From: Candidatus Neomarinimicrobiota bacterium
GTDB taxonomy: Bacteria > Fidelibacterota > UBA2242 > B5-G15
Direction: 5' to 3'
Assembly: GCA_017656425.1 (NCBI GenBank)
Contig: JACDNV010000008.1
Location: 84,998 to 148,997, forward strand
Length of the DNA: 64,000 nucleotides
Part shown: piece after piece, positions 37,217-47,600 of the stretch
How positions within the stretch are numbered: the stretch's first letter is position 1
Layout: every line of letters starts with the position of its first letter
Notes under the pieces: generated by a model
What the model was told of the DNA's origin: nothing
What the model saw: the letters and a program-made list of their open reading frames with translations, nothing else
Databases searched by the model: none
Translations under genes and position numbers: made by a program

Positions 37217-39028
37217 ATGAGTAAGACCTTTCAACAGTTGTTTTTTGTTTTAGCTACCATTTTTGTTAGCACAGTTCTTGGATGGCAGGATATACGGAAA
37301 GCTCCCTATCTTATTTATAACGGTAATCCGGGTGAGATGGTGGTATTGTGGCAGATGAATAAAACGTTAACCTGTACTATTAGGTGGGGAGAGGATACTA
37401 CTTTTTCCGATGGAGTGGCTCAGACGTCGGAATACAATAACGATCATCAACATAAGTACGTGATTTCGAATCTGGTTCCTGGAAATCTATATCACTATGA
37501 GGTGATAGCTGGAGTTGATACTTTCAGAGGTTCTTTTAGAGCTGCTCCTGAGGAGGATGTCTCCTCTGTAAAGTTTTTTGTCTATGGCGATACTCGTTCT
37601 TATCCAGAGACGCATAATAGAGTCGCGAGGGGTATTAATGAGCTATATGAAGCTGATTCTTCTTTCCATACGCTGGTTATATCGGTTGGGGACCTTGTGA
37701 GTAACGGAGACTCTGAAGATTACTGGGATGAACAGTTTTTTAATCCGTCCTATCCGGATATAATAAAGATGCTTGGTCACCTTCCGTATCAGGCCTGTAT
37801 GGGTAATCATGAAAAAAACGGGGTGCTTTTTGAGAAATATTTTCCGTATCCATTTGTAGGAGGGAGATATTGGTCTTTTGATTATGGACCAGCTCATTTC
37901 GTTATCCTCGACCAGTATACGGGCTATGATCCTGGTTCTGTTCAATATGAGTGGCTTGTTAATGACCTGGCTAGTACAGGAAAGAAGTGGAAATTTATTG
38001 TCCTTCATGAGCCGGGGTATACTGCAGGAGGTAAACATCCCAACAACGTTATGGTGCAAAATTATATACATCCGCTGTGCACCGAGTATGGTGTGTCTAT
38101 AGTTTTTGCGGGACACAATCACTTTTATTCGAGGGCGGAAGTAGGAGATGTTGTTCACATTACAACGGGAGGAGGTGGAGCACCGCTTTACTCTCCAGTT
38201 AAACAAGGAAATGTTGTTGTTGCTGCGATGGAGAACCATTTTTGTACTGTTGAGATTAGCGATAAGCTTTTGCATTTCCGGAGTATCAGTGACAAAGGAG
38301 AGGAGATAGATAGATTTAGTCTGAATGTTTACAAATTAAGACCTTATGATGTTTCAGTTTCACAGTTCTTTGCTAAGAAGGGGAAAGACTCTTTGATTGT
38401 GCTCTCACGCCTTAGAAATCCTTTTAATCGTAAAGTGGGTGTTTATACGGTTTTGTGTCCTTTTTATTCCGCGAAGCAGGATTCGTTTGCTATGTTTGAT
38501 GATGGTTCTCATGGTGATGATGGCGTAGGCGATGGTTTGTGGGGGTGCGGTATGCCTGTGCCCGATTTCGAGGATGAGTTTGAAATAGCCATTGCCGTAA
38601 TCGATTCGGAGGCGGATTTTTCTTTTTTGTCATATGATCAATCGCGTTTTACAACCATAGGTCCCGTGGTGCTTGAAAAATTTGAAATTACTTCTTCTGA
38701 TACGGTACCAAATCATGGTGATCGTTTGAAATTCCAATTCGTGTTGAAGAATACGAGTGAGGAAGCTACTGCTCGTGATGTGACGGCGAAGGTTTCATGT
38801 CTGGACACTTTTGCGACTTTGCCTGTAGTTGTGACCTCTTCTTATGGTGATATACCTCCTGGGACAGCAGCAGTTGGGGATAGAAAGCAGTATATAAAGT
38901 TTAGTAATACTGCTCCTGATAGTGCATATGCGAGGTTTAGAGTTGATATTATGAGCGGCGGTTCTGTGTTCTGGGTTGACTCTTTTTCAGTACTTATTAC
39001 CAGGAGCTCGGCTGGTATTGGAGAATGA
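37217..39028 (+). CDS. Secreted purple-acid-phosphatase-like metallophosphoesterase, cut short by TGA
   Basis: 603 residues from ATG 37217, where a signal peptide starts (MSKTFQQLFFVLATIF); ATG 37190 is nine codons upstream. An N-terminal fibronectin-type domain of purple acid phosphatases (residues about 25-110) includes APYLIYNGNPGEMVVLWQ. The dinuclear-metal phosphoesterase motifs follow: YGDTR, GDLVSNGD, GNHE, LHEPGY, and GHNHFYSR. The rest is Ig-like. The frame stops at TGA 39026-39028 after ITRSSAGIGE, but the next codons in the same frame encode a full T9SS sorting domain, so this looks like a nonsense mutation, read-through or base-calling error. Codon use (many tct, ctt, gtt) is richer in GC than its neighbours. 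Confidence 0.8.
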   Translation: MSKTFQQLFFVLATIFVSTVLGWQDIRKAPYLIYNGNPGEMVVLWQMNKTLTCTIRWGEDTTFSDGVAQTSEYNNDHQHKYVISNLVPGNLYHYEVIAGVDTFRGSFRAAPEEDVSSVKFFVYGDTRSYPETHNRVARGINELYEADSSFHTLVISVGDLVSNGDSEDYWDEQFFNPSYPDIIKMLGHLPYQACMGNHEKNGVLFEKYFPYPFVGGRYWSFDYGPAHFVILDQYTGYDPGSVQYEWLVNDLASTGKKWKFIVLHEPGYTAGGKHPNNVMVQNYIHPLCTEYGVSIVFAGHNHFYSRAEVGDVVHITTGGGGAPLYSPVKQGNVVVAAMENHFCTVEISDKLLHFRSISDKGEEIDRFSLNVYKLRPYDVSVSQFFAKKGKDSLIVLSRLRNPFNRKVGVYTVLCPFYSAKQDSFAMFDDGSHGDDGVGDGLWGCGMPVPDFEDEFEIAIAVIDSEADFSFLSYDQSRFTTIGPVVLEKFEITSSDTVPNHGDRLKFQFVLKNTSEEATARDVTAKVSCLDTFATLPVVVTSSYGDIPPGTAAVGDRKQYIKFSNTAPDSAYARFRVDIMSGGSVFWVDSFSVLITRSSAGIGE

Positions 39029-39313
39029 GAGGAGAGGGTGTTAAGTTCGTGCGTTTTATCTCAGAATTATCCTAATCCTTTTAACAGAGTTACTGTAATA
39101 GAGTTTATAGTGACCAGGGATGAGAGGGTATCGTTGAAGATTCTTGATACGATGGAAAGAGAGGCTGCTGTTCCTCTGGAGAAAAAGAAGTATTCTCCCG
39201 GGAAGTATCTGGTCCGGCTGGATGGTATGCGGTTGTATGGTGGAGTGTATTTTTATGCGCTTGAAACTTCTACCGGGTTTGGGGAGGTCAGGAAATTTGT
39301 GTTATTGAAGTGA
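39029..39313 (+). pseudogene. T9SS sorting domain detached from the phosphoesterase
   Basis: About 94 residues in the same frame as the phosphoesterase, directly after its TGA. It contains LSQNYPNPFNRVTVIEF, YGGVYFYALETSTGF and ends RKFVLLK, a normal T9SS type A C-terminal domain. No ribosome binding site or signal peptide supports separate translation, so it is either a fragment left by a nonsense mutation or reached by read-through of TGA. Confidence 0.7.
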
Positions 39314-39454
39314 AGAGATTTTTCTTTGGTCTGGCAGTTAGTGCGGATTGGATGGAGCATTTCTTCGAAAAGGGGGTAAGTGTTTCCCTTTTTGCTTTTG
39401 GATATTTATCGATTTTCGGGTTAAATTTATTGGTTTTTTATGGGAACCTGATAT

Positions 39455-39538
39455 GCCGCGGTGGCGGAACTGGTAGACGCGCTGGACTTAGGATCCAGTG
39501 GTCTTGTGACCATGCGAGTTCGACTCTCGCCCGCGGCA
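39455..39538 (+). tRNA. tRNA-Leu (anticodon TAG)
   Basis: Acceptor GCCGCGG/CCGCGGC, anticodon stem CTGGA/TCCAG with loop CTTAGGA (anticodon TAG, reading CTN leucine codons), long class II variable arm TGGTCTTGTGACCA, T arm GCGAG-TTCGACT-CTCGC. Discriminator A; CCA not encoded. Confidence 0.95.
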
Positions 39539-39575
39539 CACGTTAAATTACTTGAACTTAAGAGGAAGGAATCTA

Positions 39576-40856
39576 ATGAAAGTTAGTGTTAAAGATATCG
39601 ACCAGACAAAGAAAAAACTAACAGTAGAATTTGACTGGGAAGAAATCAGGGATCAATATGACAAAATTTTTGAGAAGCTAAGGGAAAACCTGTCTATAAA
39701 AGGTTTCAGGCCGGGTAAAGTACCCGTTAATATTGCTAAAAATATTTTGAGAGAAGATGTAGAAAGGGAATTATCAAGCAACATTATTTCAGAATCAATG
39801 GAGAAAATAATTAAGGATGAAAAACTTGAGGATTATGTAGATATAGCTATCGGCGATGTTACTTTAAAAGAAGATGAAGGATTTTTATTTACAACAGAGA
39901 TTGAATTTGACCCTGAATTTGAGCTACCTGCATATAAAAAAGGATTTACGGTTGTGAAAAACAATTATATTATTTCAGACAAGGAGGTAGAAGCTTATCT
40001 TGATGAATTAAAGGAGAACTATGCGCAATCCAGGGAAAAACTCGATGGGGCAGCAAACGGAGATTTTATAATCTGTGATATACAGGAATTGGGAGAAGGG
40101 GGTATCCCGATATTAGGCAGGAAAATTGAGGATAGAATGATAAAAGTAGGTGAAGGTATTTTTGGTCAGCCAGGAGCTGAGGGACTCATCGGAGCGAAGA
40201 AAGGAGAAAAAGTTAAAATACGCTTGTCCGATGAAAAAGGAAATGAAAAAAGTTATGAAATTTCTGTAAAAAAGATCGAAGAAAAAATATATCCTGAATT
40301 AAACGATGAGTTTGTAGAGAAAAATTTCGAGGGAGTAAAAAACCTTGAAGATTTGAAGAAAAAAGTATTTGAATATTTAAACTCGGAGTGGGATAGGAAG
40401 GCTGAAGAAGAGTTTGAAAGAGAGATAGTAAATTATTTTGTTTTGAATACTGAAATGAAAGTTCCTGAGTCAAGAATAAATGCCTACTTAGAAAAACTTA
40501 TTGAAAATATAAGGGCAAGATCAAAAGAAGAAATAAATGAAGATAAAGTCCGAGAAGAATACCGCTCCATTGCAATACACGATATAAAATGGTTTTTGAT
40601 AGAGAAAAAGATTGCCGAGGAAGAAAATATAACCGTAGATGCAATTGAGGTTGAAGACACAATCAAAGAGATTGCTAATAATTATCCAGAAGACCAGAGA
40701 ATTAATATCATTAATTATTATCGAAGGAAGGATATCAGAAATAGATTGGAAATGGACCTGTTATCACAGAAGGTAATGGATCATATAAAACAATTTGCAA
40801 AGGTTAAAATAAATAAAATAAAAGTTAGTGACTTAATGAAGAGGAATATACAATGA
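39576..40856 (+). CDS. tig: Trigger factor (ribosome-associated chaperone, peptidyl-prolyl isomerase)
   Basis: 426 residues from ATG 39576, with GAGGAAGGA just upstream; TTG 39552 is less likely. The ribosome-binding domain contains the signature-like GFRPGKVP (family motif GFRxGKxP) near residue 45. The PPIase domain follows at about 150-240 ([13 protein letters not shown] region), though it is less typical than E. coli's, and the C-terminal domain is Lys/Glu-rich helix (about 260-425). It starts 38 bp after tRNA-Leu. The stop overlaps the start of clpP (ATGA), the usual tig-clpP order, so they are co-translated. Confidence 0.93.
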   Translation: MKVSVKDIDQTKKKLTVEFDWEEIRDQYDKIFEKLRENLSIKGFRPGKVPVNIAKNILREDVERELSSNIISESMEKIIKDEKLEDYVDIAIGDVTLKEDEGFLFTTEIEFDPEFELPAYKKGFTVVKNNYIISDKEVEAYLDELKENYAQSREKLDGAANGDFIICDIQELGEGGIPILGRKIEDRMIKVGEGIFGQPGAEGLIGAKKGEKVKIRLSDEKGNEKSYEISVKKIEEKIYPELNDEFVEKNFEGVKNLEDLKKKVFEYLNSEWDRKAEEEFEREIVNYFVLNTEMKVPESRINAYLEKLIENIRARSKEEINEDKVREEYRSIAIHDIKWFLIEKKIAEEENITVDAIEVEDTIKEIANNYPEDQRINIINYYRRKDIRNRLEMDLLSQKVMDHIKQFAKVKINKIKVSDLMKRNIQ

Positions 40857-41458
40857 AGAGAAATAAGAACGAAATCAATCAGGCATACGTTCCAATAGTT
40901 ATAGAGAAAACCGGGGTTGTAGAACGTGCTTATGATATATATTCTAGACTCCTGAAAGACAGAATAATATTTCTTGGTCAGGCGATAGATGATCATGTTG
41001 CAAGTTTGGTAATAGCTCAACTATTGTTTCTTGAAGCAGAAGATCCTGATAGAGATATTTATTTGTACATTAATTGTCCTGGAGGTATTGTTACAGCAGG
41101 TCTTGCAATATATGATACATTGAGATATGTAAAACCTGATGTAGCCACAATCTGTATGGGTCAAGCTGCAAGCATGGCAGCGATCTTACTTGCAGCAGGT
41201 GCTAAAGGGAAGAGGTCTGCTTTACCAAACTCAAGGATTATGATTCATCAACCATGGGGTGGTGTGGAAGGTCAGGCAGCTGATATTGAAATTCATGCAA
41301 GAGAAATTGTTAGTCTGCGAGATAGAATAAATAATATTTTAGCAGAACTGACAGGTCAGCCGGTTGAAAAGATTGCCAAAGATACCGACAGAAACTTTTT
41401 TATGTCGTCTGAAGAAGCAAAGAAGTATGGGTTAATAGATAAAGTTTTAGGGAAATAA
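40853..41458 (+). CDS. clpP: ATP-dependent Clp protease proteolytic subunit
   Basis: 201 residues, typical length. Catalytic triad: Ser107 in GQAASMAA, His132 in MIHQP, Asp179 in KDTDRNFF. Other family stretches are [14 protein letters not shown] and the glycine-rich INCPGG (residues 73-78), which is INSPGG in most ClpP: Cys replaces Ser, followed by Ile where Ser is usual. It overlaps tig by 4 bp. ClpX or another partner ATPase is not in the window. The 180-bp gap after it is AT-rich and leads to the first receptor gene. Confidence 0.96.
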   Translation: MKRNKNEINQAYVPIVIEKTGVVERAYDIYSRLLKDRIIFLGQAIDDHVASLVIAQLLFLEAEDPDRDIYLYINCPGGIVTAGLAIYDTLRYVKPDVATICMGQAASMAAILLAAGAKGKRSALPNSRIMIHQPWGGVEGQAADIEIHAREIVSLRDRINNILAELTGQPVEKIAKDTDRNFFMSSEEAKKYGLIDKVLGK

Positions 41459-41637
41459 ATATAAATAATTAACAATAAATAATATTATTTTTTAAAAAAG
41501 AAAGCAAAAATTTTCCTATTACGTCAGATAATAAATTTATCATTTAATAAAAAAAAATATTTGACAATAATAATTTTAGGATTTAAAATAACACTTGTGT
41601 GGGGGAAGTTTAATTATAAAAATAAATGGAGGTTGAA

Positions 41638-44600
41638 ATGGATAAGAGAATTCTATGGGTGTTTATTATTCTATTGATTCCTCTGTTTTTGTACCCTGCG
41701 GGTTCAGTTGGAAAAATTTCCGGTAGGGTAATAGATAAAGAAACAGGGGAGCCTCTACCAGGGGTAAATATTATCATTGAGGGTTACAATCTTGGTGCAG
41801 CTACTGATGAAAATGGATACTACATCATTCTGGATGTTCCAGCAGGAGTCTACTCACTTAGGGCAAGTTTTATTGGTTATGAAACAATGATTGTGAAGGA
41901 TGTGAGAGTGATAACTAATCTGACAACAGAAATTAATTTTAAGCTTTCTAGAACAACCCTTGAATTTAAGGAAGTTGTTGTCACTGCACAAAGACCATTA
42001 GTACAAAAAAGCGCAACCTACAGTATGTCAATTGCAACGGGGGAGGAGCTAGAGAATATACCAATTAGAAATATAGCAAATATTATAGGAACCATGGCTG
42101 GTGTAGTATATCAGGATGGTCAGATCCATATTAGAGGCGGTAGAGAAGATGAAGTAAAATTTTTCTTAAATGGTGTTCCTATTGTTGATCCTAATACAAA
42201 TCAGCAGGTTGTATATGTAATACCAGAGGCATTGGAGGAACTACAAGTATTAACTGGAGGATATACTGCGGATGTTGGAGGAGCTAATTCTGGTGTTGTA
42301 TCAATGCAGTTGAGAAGTGGCCCACAAAAATTTCAGGCTATGGTTGATCTGAGAACAGATGGTTTTAGTGATCCTGAAGAAGGGAAGAAATTATTAAATA
42401 CATATACTTATGGACATAAGCGAGGGATTTTTACTGTAGGTGGTCCCCTTCTTTCTAATAATATCAAGTTTTTCTTGGGTGGTGAGTATGTAGACCTTGC
42501 AGACAGGGCAGTAAGATTTTCAAAAGGATTTAAATTCGAAAATTTAGTGGATATGAATCCACAGACACCTAAAGACCAGAGAGATACTGTTACCGTTGAG
42601 TATCCCAATGGTTTTACACCACATCAGAAAGATAAAAGGTTGACATTAAACGGTACTTTAACTTTTGATTTACCTATAAAGTTGAATCTTGGTTTTGCAT
42701 ATACAGATAGAAGGTATGATGTAGAAGATGGTAATAGAGTTATGTTAGATGTTTTAAATGACCGTGTTCCTTATAATGATTTAAATTCTTTACTATTAAC
42801 TTTAAAGGCTACTAAGGTTTTAAAGAAAAATTCCTATATAGAATTTAGAGCTTCCAGGTTCAGTCATTCCAGAGAAAGAGGCGATAGCTGGTTTGACCAT
42901 GATTGGAAGAAATGGTATGATAGCACGGCAGTAGCTGAATACACTGATGGTGAGGTTATATACAGAAATGCATGGAGACCTAAATACGATTATGTTTTAC
43001 ATGGTTTCCCATTTGAAAGAAATGGCACGCCAAATGACTTCTATTTCAAAAGGAATGAGCAATATATTGGATTTGCGGGAGATTTAGTAACGCAGATAGG
43101 TCTACATCATGAAATAAAGATGGGTGTAGATTCTCGATTATGGACTGTAAGGTATTTCGACATTGCCCCATCTGTTATGATATATACTGCTGAACCTGGA
43201 ACTTATAGTTTCGAGACTTATGGAAGTATTGAAAAAGTCCCTGTAAATGTATGGATCCAAAGTGGATATGTGGATGCATATGGATATGATATTTATGGAA
43301 ATGAAATAAATGATAAAAAGTATTATTATACGTCTGGTGGAGATACCTTACTTGGTTACGTGGATGGTCCGAGAAAACCTGTCGAACTTGCTTTCTATGT
43401 AAATGATAAAATGGAGTATGATGATATTATAATAAATGCAGGTGTCCGAATGGATTATTTTGATACTGATGATAAGGAACTAATAGATCCTGCAAGTCCA
43501 GCAGTCATAAAAACAGCAGTTATGCTGGCTGATACAGCGTGGAAAAAGAAAGATCCTGTGGTGTTGATAAGCCCTAGAATTGGTGTATCTTTCCCAGTTA
43601 CTGAAGCAACTGTTTTCTATGCCCAATATGGTAAATTCTATCAGATGCCAAGTTTTCAAAATATGTATTTTAGCACCTATACTTTTGGTCGTCAAATAGT
43701 TCAAGGTGGTTATTATTATATTAATCCAATAGGATTTGGTCTTGATCCAATAAAAACTACATCTTATGAGATTGGTTTCAGACAGGCACTTGGTGGAGTT
43801 GCAAGCATTGATATCACAGGTTTTTACAAAAATGTAAAAGGTTTAGTGCAGGTAGTAAAGCAACTTCCATCAACTCCGGTATCGACTTTGACAACATATT
43901 ACGACCGACTCGTAAATGGTGATTTTGCAACACATAAAGGTCTAGAAGTAAGATTTAACCTCAGAAGATGGAATCATATACTAGCTCAAATACATTATAC
44001 TTATACTGATGCTGAGGGAACTCAATCTACCAGTACATCGGCTCATGGTGCCTTGTATTTTAACTCACAGATGCCCACTATAGTAAGACCATTAGAATAT
44101 TCTCAAAGACATACAGGTTCAATTAACCTAGATTACAGATTCAAAGTTGGCGAAGGAGGACCACTACTTTCAGGTTTAGGAATAAATTTACTATTCCAGT
44201 TTTCAAGTGGTCATCCATATACATTTGTAACAGTTCCCGCTGGCGGACAGGTTGACCCATACGTTGCAGGTGTTGACTACATGCTTGATACAAGAGATAG
44301 GTGGCCATTGGAGCCAATTAATTCATCAGTTACTCCATGGACATTTTTTACTGACTTAAGAATTGATAAAACGGTTAGATTAGGGGGAATCGAAGCAACA
44401 TTCTATGTAATAGTCAATAACTTAACAAATAGAAAAAATGTGATAAATGTATTTTGGAATACAGGTACGCCTGATGATGATGGTTTCTTAAGTGATCCAG
44501 TCAGGTCTCAGGCAACTATAAATGCCTATGGTGGCGATAGATATGTAGAGATGTATAGAATAATTAATCTGGGAAATGGACAGGCATATTGGGATAGGGT

Positions 44601-44661
44601 AGGAGCACAGTTATATGGTTCACCAAGACAAATTCATTTTGGTGTTAAGATAACTTTATAA
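41638..44661 (+). CDS. TonB-dependent receptor with carboxypeptidase-regulatory-like N-domain (module copy 1)
   Basis: 1,007 residues from ATG 41638: GGAGG at 41628-41632 is the ribosome binding site, so ATG 41626 is not the start. Signal peptide, then a carboxypeptidase-regulatory-like domain (KISGRVIDKETGEPLPGVNI, residues about 25-100), the TonB plug (about 110-230) with IHIRGGREDEVKFFLNGVP, and a 22-strand barrel ending VKITL. The receptor takes up a large ligand across the outer membrane. No SusD homologue follows; the next genes are a giant T9SS protein and a PorV-like barrel, the same order as in copy 2 downstream. Strong ribosome binding sites throughout suggest high expression. Confidence 0.85.
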   Translation: MDKRILWVFIILLIPLFLYPAGSVGKISGRVIDKETGEPLPGVNIIIEGYNLGAATDENGYYIILDVPAGVYSLRASFIGYETMIVKDVRVITNLTTEINFKLSRTTLEFKEVVVTAQRPLVQKSATYSMSIATGEELENIPIRNIANIIGTMAGVVYQDGQIHIRGGREDEVKFFLNGVPIVDPNTNQQVVYVIPEALEELQVLTGGYTADVGGANSGVVSMQLRSGPQKFQAMVDLRTDGFSDPEEGKKLLNTYTYGHKRGIFTVGGPLLSNNIKFFLGGEYVDLADRAVRFSKGFKFENLVDMNPQTPKDQRDTVTVEYPNGFTPHQKDKRLTLNGTLTFDLPIKLNLGFAYTDRRYDVEDGNRVMLDVLNDRVPYNDLNSLLLTLKATKVLKKNSYIEFRASRFSHSRERGDSWFDHDWKKWYDSTAVAEYTDGEVIYRNAWRPKYDYVLHGFPFERNGTPNDFYFKRNEQYIGFAGDLVTQIGLHHEIKMGVDSRLWTVRYFDIAPSVMIYTAEPGTYSFETYGSIEKVPVNVWIQSGYVDAYGYDIYGNEINDKKYYYTSGGDTLLGYVDGPRKPVELAFYVNDKMEYDDIIINAGVRMDYFDTDDKELIDPASPAVIKTAVMLADTAWKKKDPVVLISPRIGVSFPVTEATVFYAQYGKFYQMPSFQNMYFSTYTFGRQIVQGGYYYINPIGFGLDPIKTTSYEIGFRQALGGVASIDITGFYKNVKGLVQVVKQLPSTPVSTLTTYYDRLVNGDFATHKGLEVRFNLRRWNHILAQIHYTYTDAEGTQSTSTSAHGALYFNSQMPTIVRPLEYSQRHTGSINLDYRFKVGEGGPLLSGLGINLLFQFSSGHPYTFVTVPAGGQVDPYVAGVDYMLDTRDRWPLEPINSSVTPWTFFTDLRIDKTVRLGGIEATFYVIVNNLTNRKNVINVFWNTGTPDDDGFLSDPVRSQATINAYGGDRYVEMYRIINLGNGQAYWDRVGAQLYGSPRQIHFGVKITL

Positions 44662-44690
44662 TTTTATTATAAAATATAGGAGGTAGTGAT

Positions 44691-47600
44691 ATGAAAAAAA
44701 TGGGCAAAATATTTACAATATTGTTGATAATATCGATATTGACAGTAGCGATATATGCAAAGCCCGCAAATAAGAATACCAATTTGTATGAGAACTATTT
44801 ATCAAAAATACTATTGACAAAGGTAACAAGGACATTGTCAAATATTAGTAACTGGAGCTACTGGATGTATTATGATGGTAAGTCCGGCATTAAGCCAGAT
44901 GGGACGTCTGGAGGAATTTATCCTCGGGGTACTGCAGGTGTGATTTTTGAAGATGGATTTATAATCGGTGGCCTTGTTGATGGTTCTCCCAGAGTGGTAG
45001 GTCAGACATACGTTACAGGAACAGTGGCAGGTTGGATTACTGAATCTGGGCCAGTAAGTAGGGATGATGAAAGAGTAAAAATATGGAGAATTCGACCTGA
45101 TTATAAGACGTTAACCCATAGTCAGTTAGTTCAGGATGCAGCAGAATTAAATATGATAGATCCTAAAGATGTAACAGAGGATATGACAAAAGCCATAATG
45201 GAGCAGTATGCTGAAGATTGGGAAAATTGGCCTGGTGATCTCGGGGCACCGTTCATTGATAAAAATGGCAATGGTGTATGGGATGGCTCGGATGTTGACG
45301 AACCCGGGATTGCTAATGCAGATCAGGTTGTATGGTTTGTATGTAATGATATGGATAAATCAGCTGCTAATGCTCTATATGGGTCAGATCCAATAGGACT
45401 GGAAATACAGGTTACTGCATGGGCATATGCACAACCCGGGGCAAGATTGGGACAAATAATTTTTAAAAGGTACAGAGTAATTAATAAGTCTGGAGAGACG
45501 ATAGAAAACTGTTATGTAGCCCAGTGGTGCGATCCAGATGTAGGTGATGCTGGTGATGACCTTTTGGGGTGCGATACTGTACTTGGGCTTGGTTTTGCAT
45601 ACAATGGATATGAAACAGACAATCAATTTGCAGCCTTTGGTCTTGCTCCATCCGCGATCGGGTATGATTTTTTCCAGGGACCGCTGGTAGAAGGCATTTC
45701 TGGTCAGGATTTAAATAGAAATGGTGTAGATGATGCCCAAGATTATGGGTTATTTGATTTTAAGAAAAGACCCGGTTATATAAACATTCCAATGACTACT
45801 TTTGCATGGTTCTCTGCTGGTTCTGATATTAATGATCCTGAACTTGGTGATTATACTGGAACCTTACAATGGTATAATATGTTAAGAGGTTATAAACCTT
45901 TTGAGGATATAGACAAACCGGAGCCGTGGTATGTTGGGAATGACCCAAATCAGGGTACGACCAAATTTCCGTTGGCTGGAGACCCTGTGACAGGAGAAGG
46001 TGATGTCGATGGTACAGGTAAAAATTTCCCTCCTGGCGATAGAAGAATGGCATTGTGTTCTGGACCTTTTACATTTGCGCCTGATGATACACAGGATATT
46101 GTTGTTGCTATTATTGGAGGAAGTGGAGATTCGAGACTATCTTCAGTTACAGATATGAAGCAAACGGATCTTATCGCCCAAAAATTATATGATGAGGCTT
46201 TTGAAGGTATTCCGAAAGCACCATCTCCACCAAATGTTAATGTCATTACCTTTGAAAATGAGATTGTGCTCGATTGGGGTTTTGATCATGATGCCGTTAA
46301 AGCAACTGAAGAAACTGTAATTGCTGGTTATGAATTTGAAGGATACAATGTTTATCAATTGCCAAGTAGGAGCGCCACTAAAGATGAGGCTGTACGCATT
46401 GCTACTTTTGATAAGGTTAACGGCGTCAAAACAATAATGGGGATACGTTTTCTACCCGAATTTGGTCAGGAAGTTGAGGTCCCTGTGCAATACGGTACAG
46501 ATCGTGGTGTTCAGAGACATATCGTTATTGATAAAGATTACATAAATTCAATTCCGCTTTATGAAGGAAATACATATTATTTTGCAGTAACTGCATACAA
46601 TTACAATCCAGAACCTGAATTGATACAGGATAAGGCTATTGAGTCACCTTTGACTGTTTTGGCTGTAACAGTTCAAGAACCAAAGCCAGGAGATGTTCCA
46701 CAAGATAAATATGGGAACTCCTATGAAATAGAACATGTTCAGGGAACTGCTGACATGAGTGCTGAATATATTGTAGTGGACCCATATAAATTGACAGGTC
46801 ATAATTACGAGATTTACTTCCATCAGGCTGCATTCTTTTTAGATGTTGATGGACAGTGGAAAAAAGTACAAACTACCGGGAAGAGATTAGCAAAAGATGT
46901 TTCTCCATCGACTATTACTGGATATGCATTATATGGTGAAAGAGGTGGAACTTATGATTTAAAATTTATTCTGGATTTGGTATCACCTGATTATAATTAT
47001 GCAGAAGGTGTGAAATTACGCTTTCCAGAAGGCATTGAAATTAATAGTGCAAGCTGTGAGGGTGATATTACTGCAATAATAGATTCTGATTCTAACATTG
47101 TTTTATTTGGAAGGGAAATAAAGAGTCCAGATGATTTATCAGGAGCAGGAGTTTTTTCAGGTGGTGAAGTTATGACTGTAAATATAGATGCTACTGCTCT
47201 ACCAATAAGTGTAGACTATGTTGTTTATGACGATGGATGGGCAACTTTGTTCTGTTCTGATCCAGAAAATCATGATATATGTGAGCAATACGGCATACTG
47301 GATGCGGTTGTTAGGAATGCAGAGGGTACATGTATAATAGATTCATTAACCTATGCCCTTAAAACTGCCAATGTTTGGAGTGTAAAAGATTTAACAACAA
47401 ATGAGATTGTTCTGTCTGATCAAAGAGTTGTTAATGGCATTGATTGGTTAACAGATGAAGAGGTTGGTTTTGGAGAAGTAGCTCAGGTAGATGGAATACA
47501 GATTAAAATTTATGGTAGCTATAAAGCTCCAATAGACTTTACAAAGTATGCTCATATAAATCCTGAGGGAGAGGAAGATGTGTTTTCAATGGATAGAGCT

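Noticed and set aside
39310-39546. 78-residue open frame over tRNA-Leu
   Set aside because: It reads through the tRNA gene and has no ribosome binding site.
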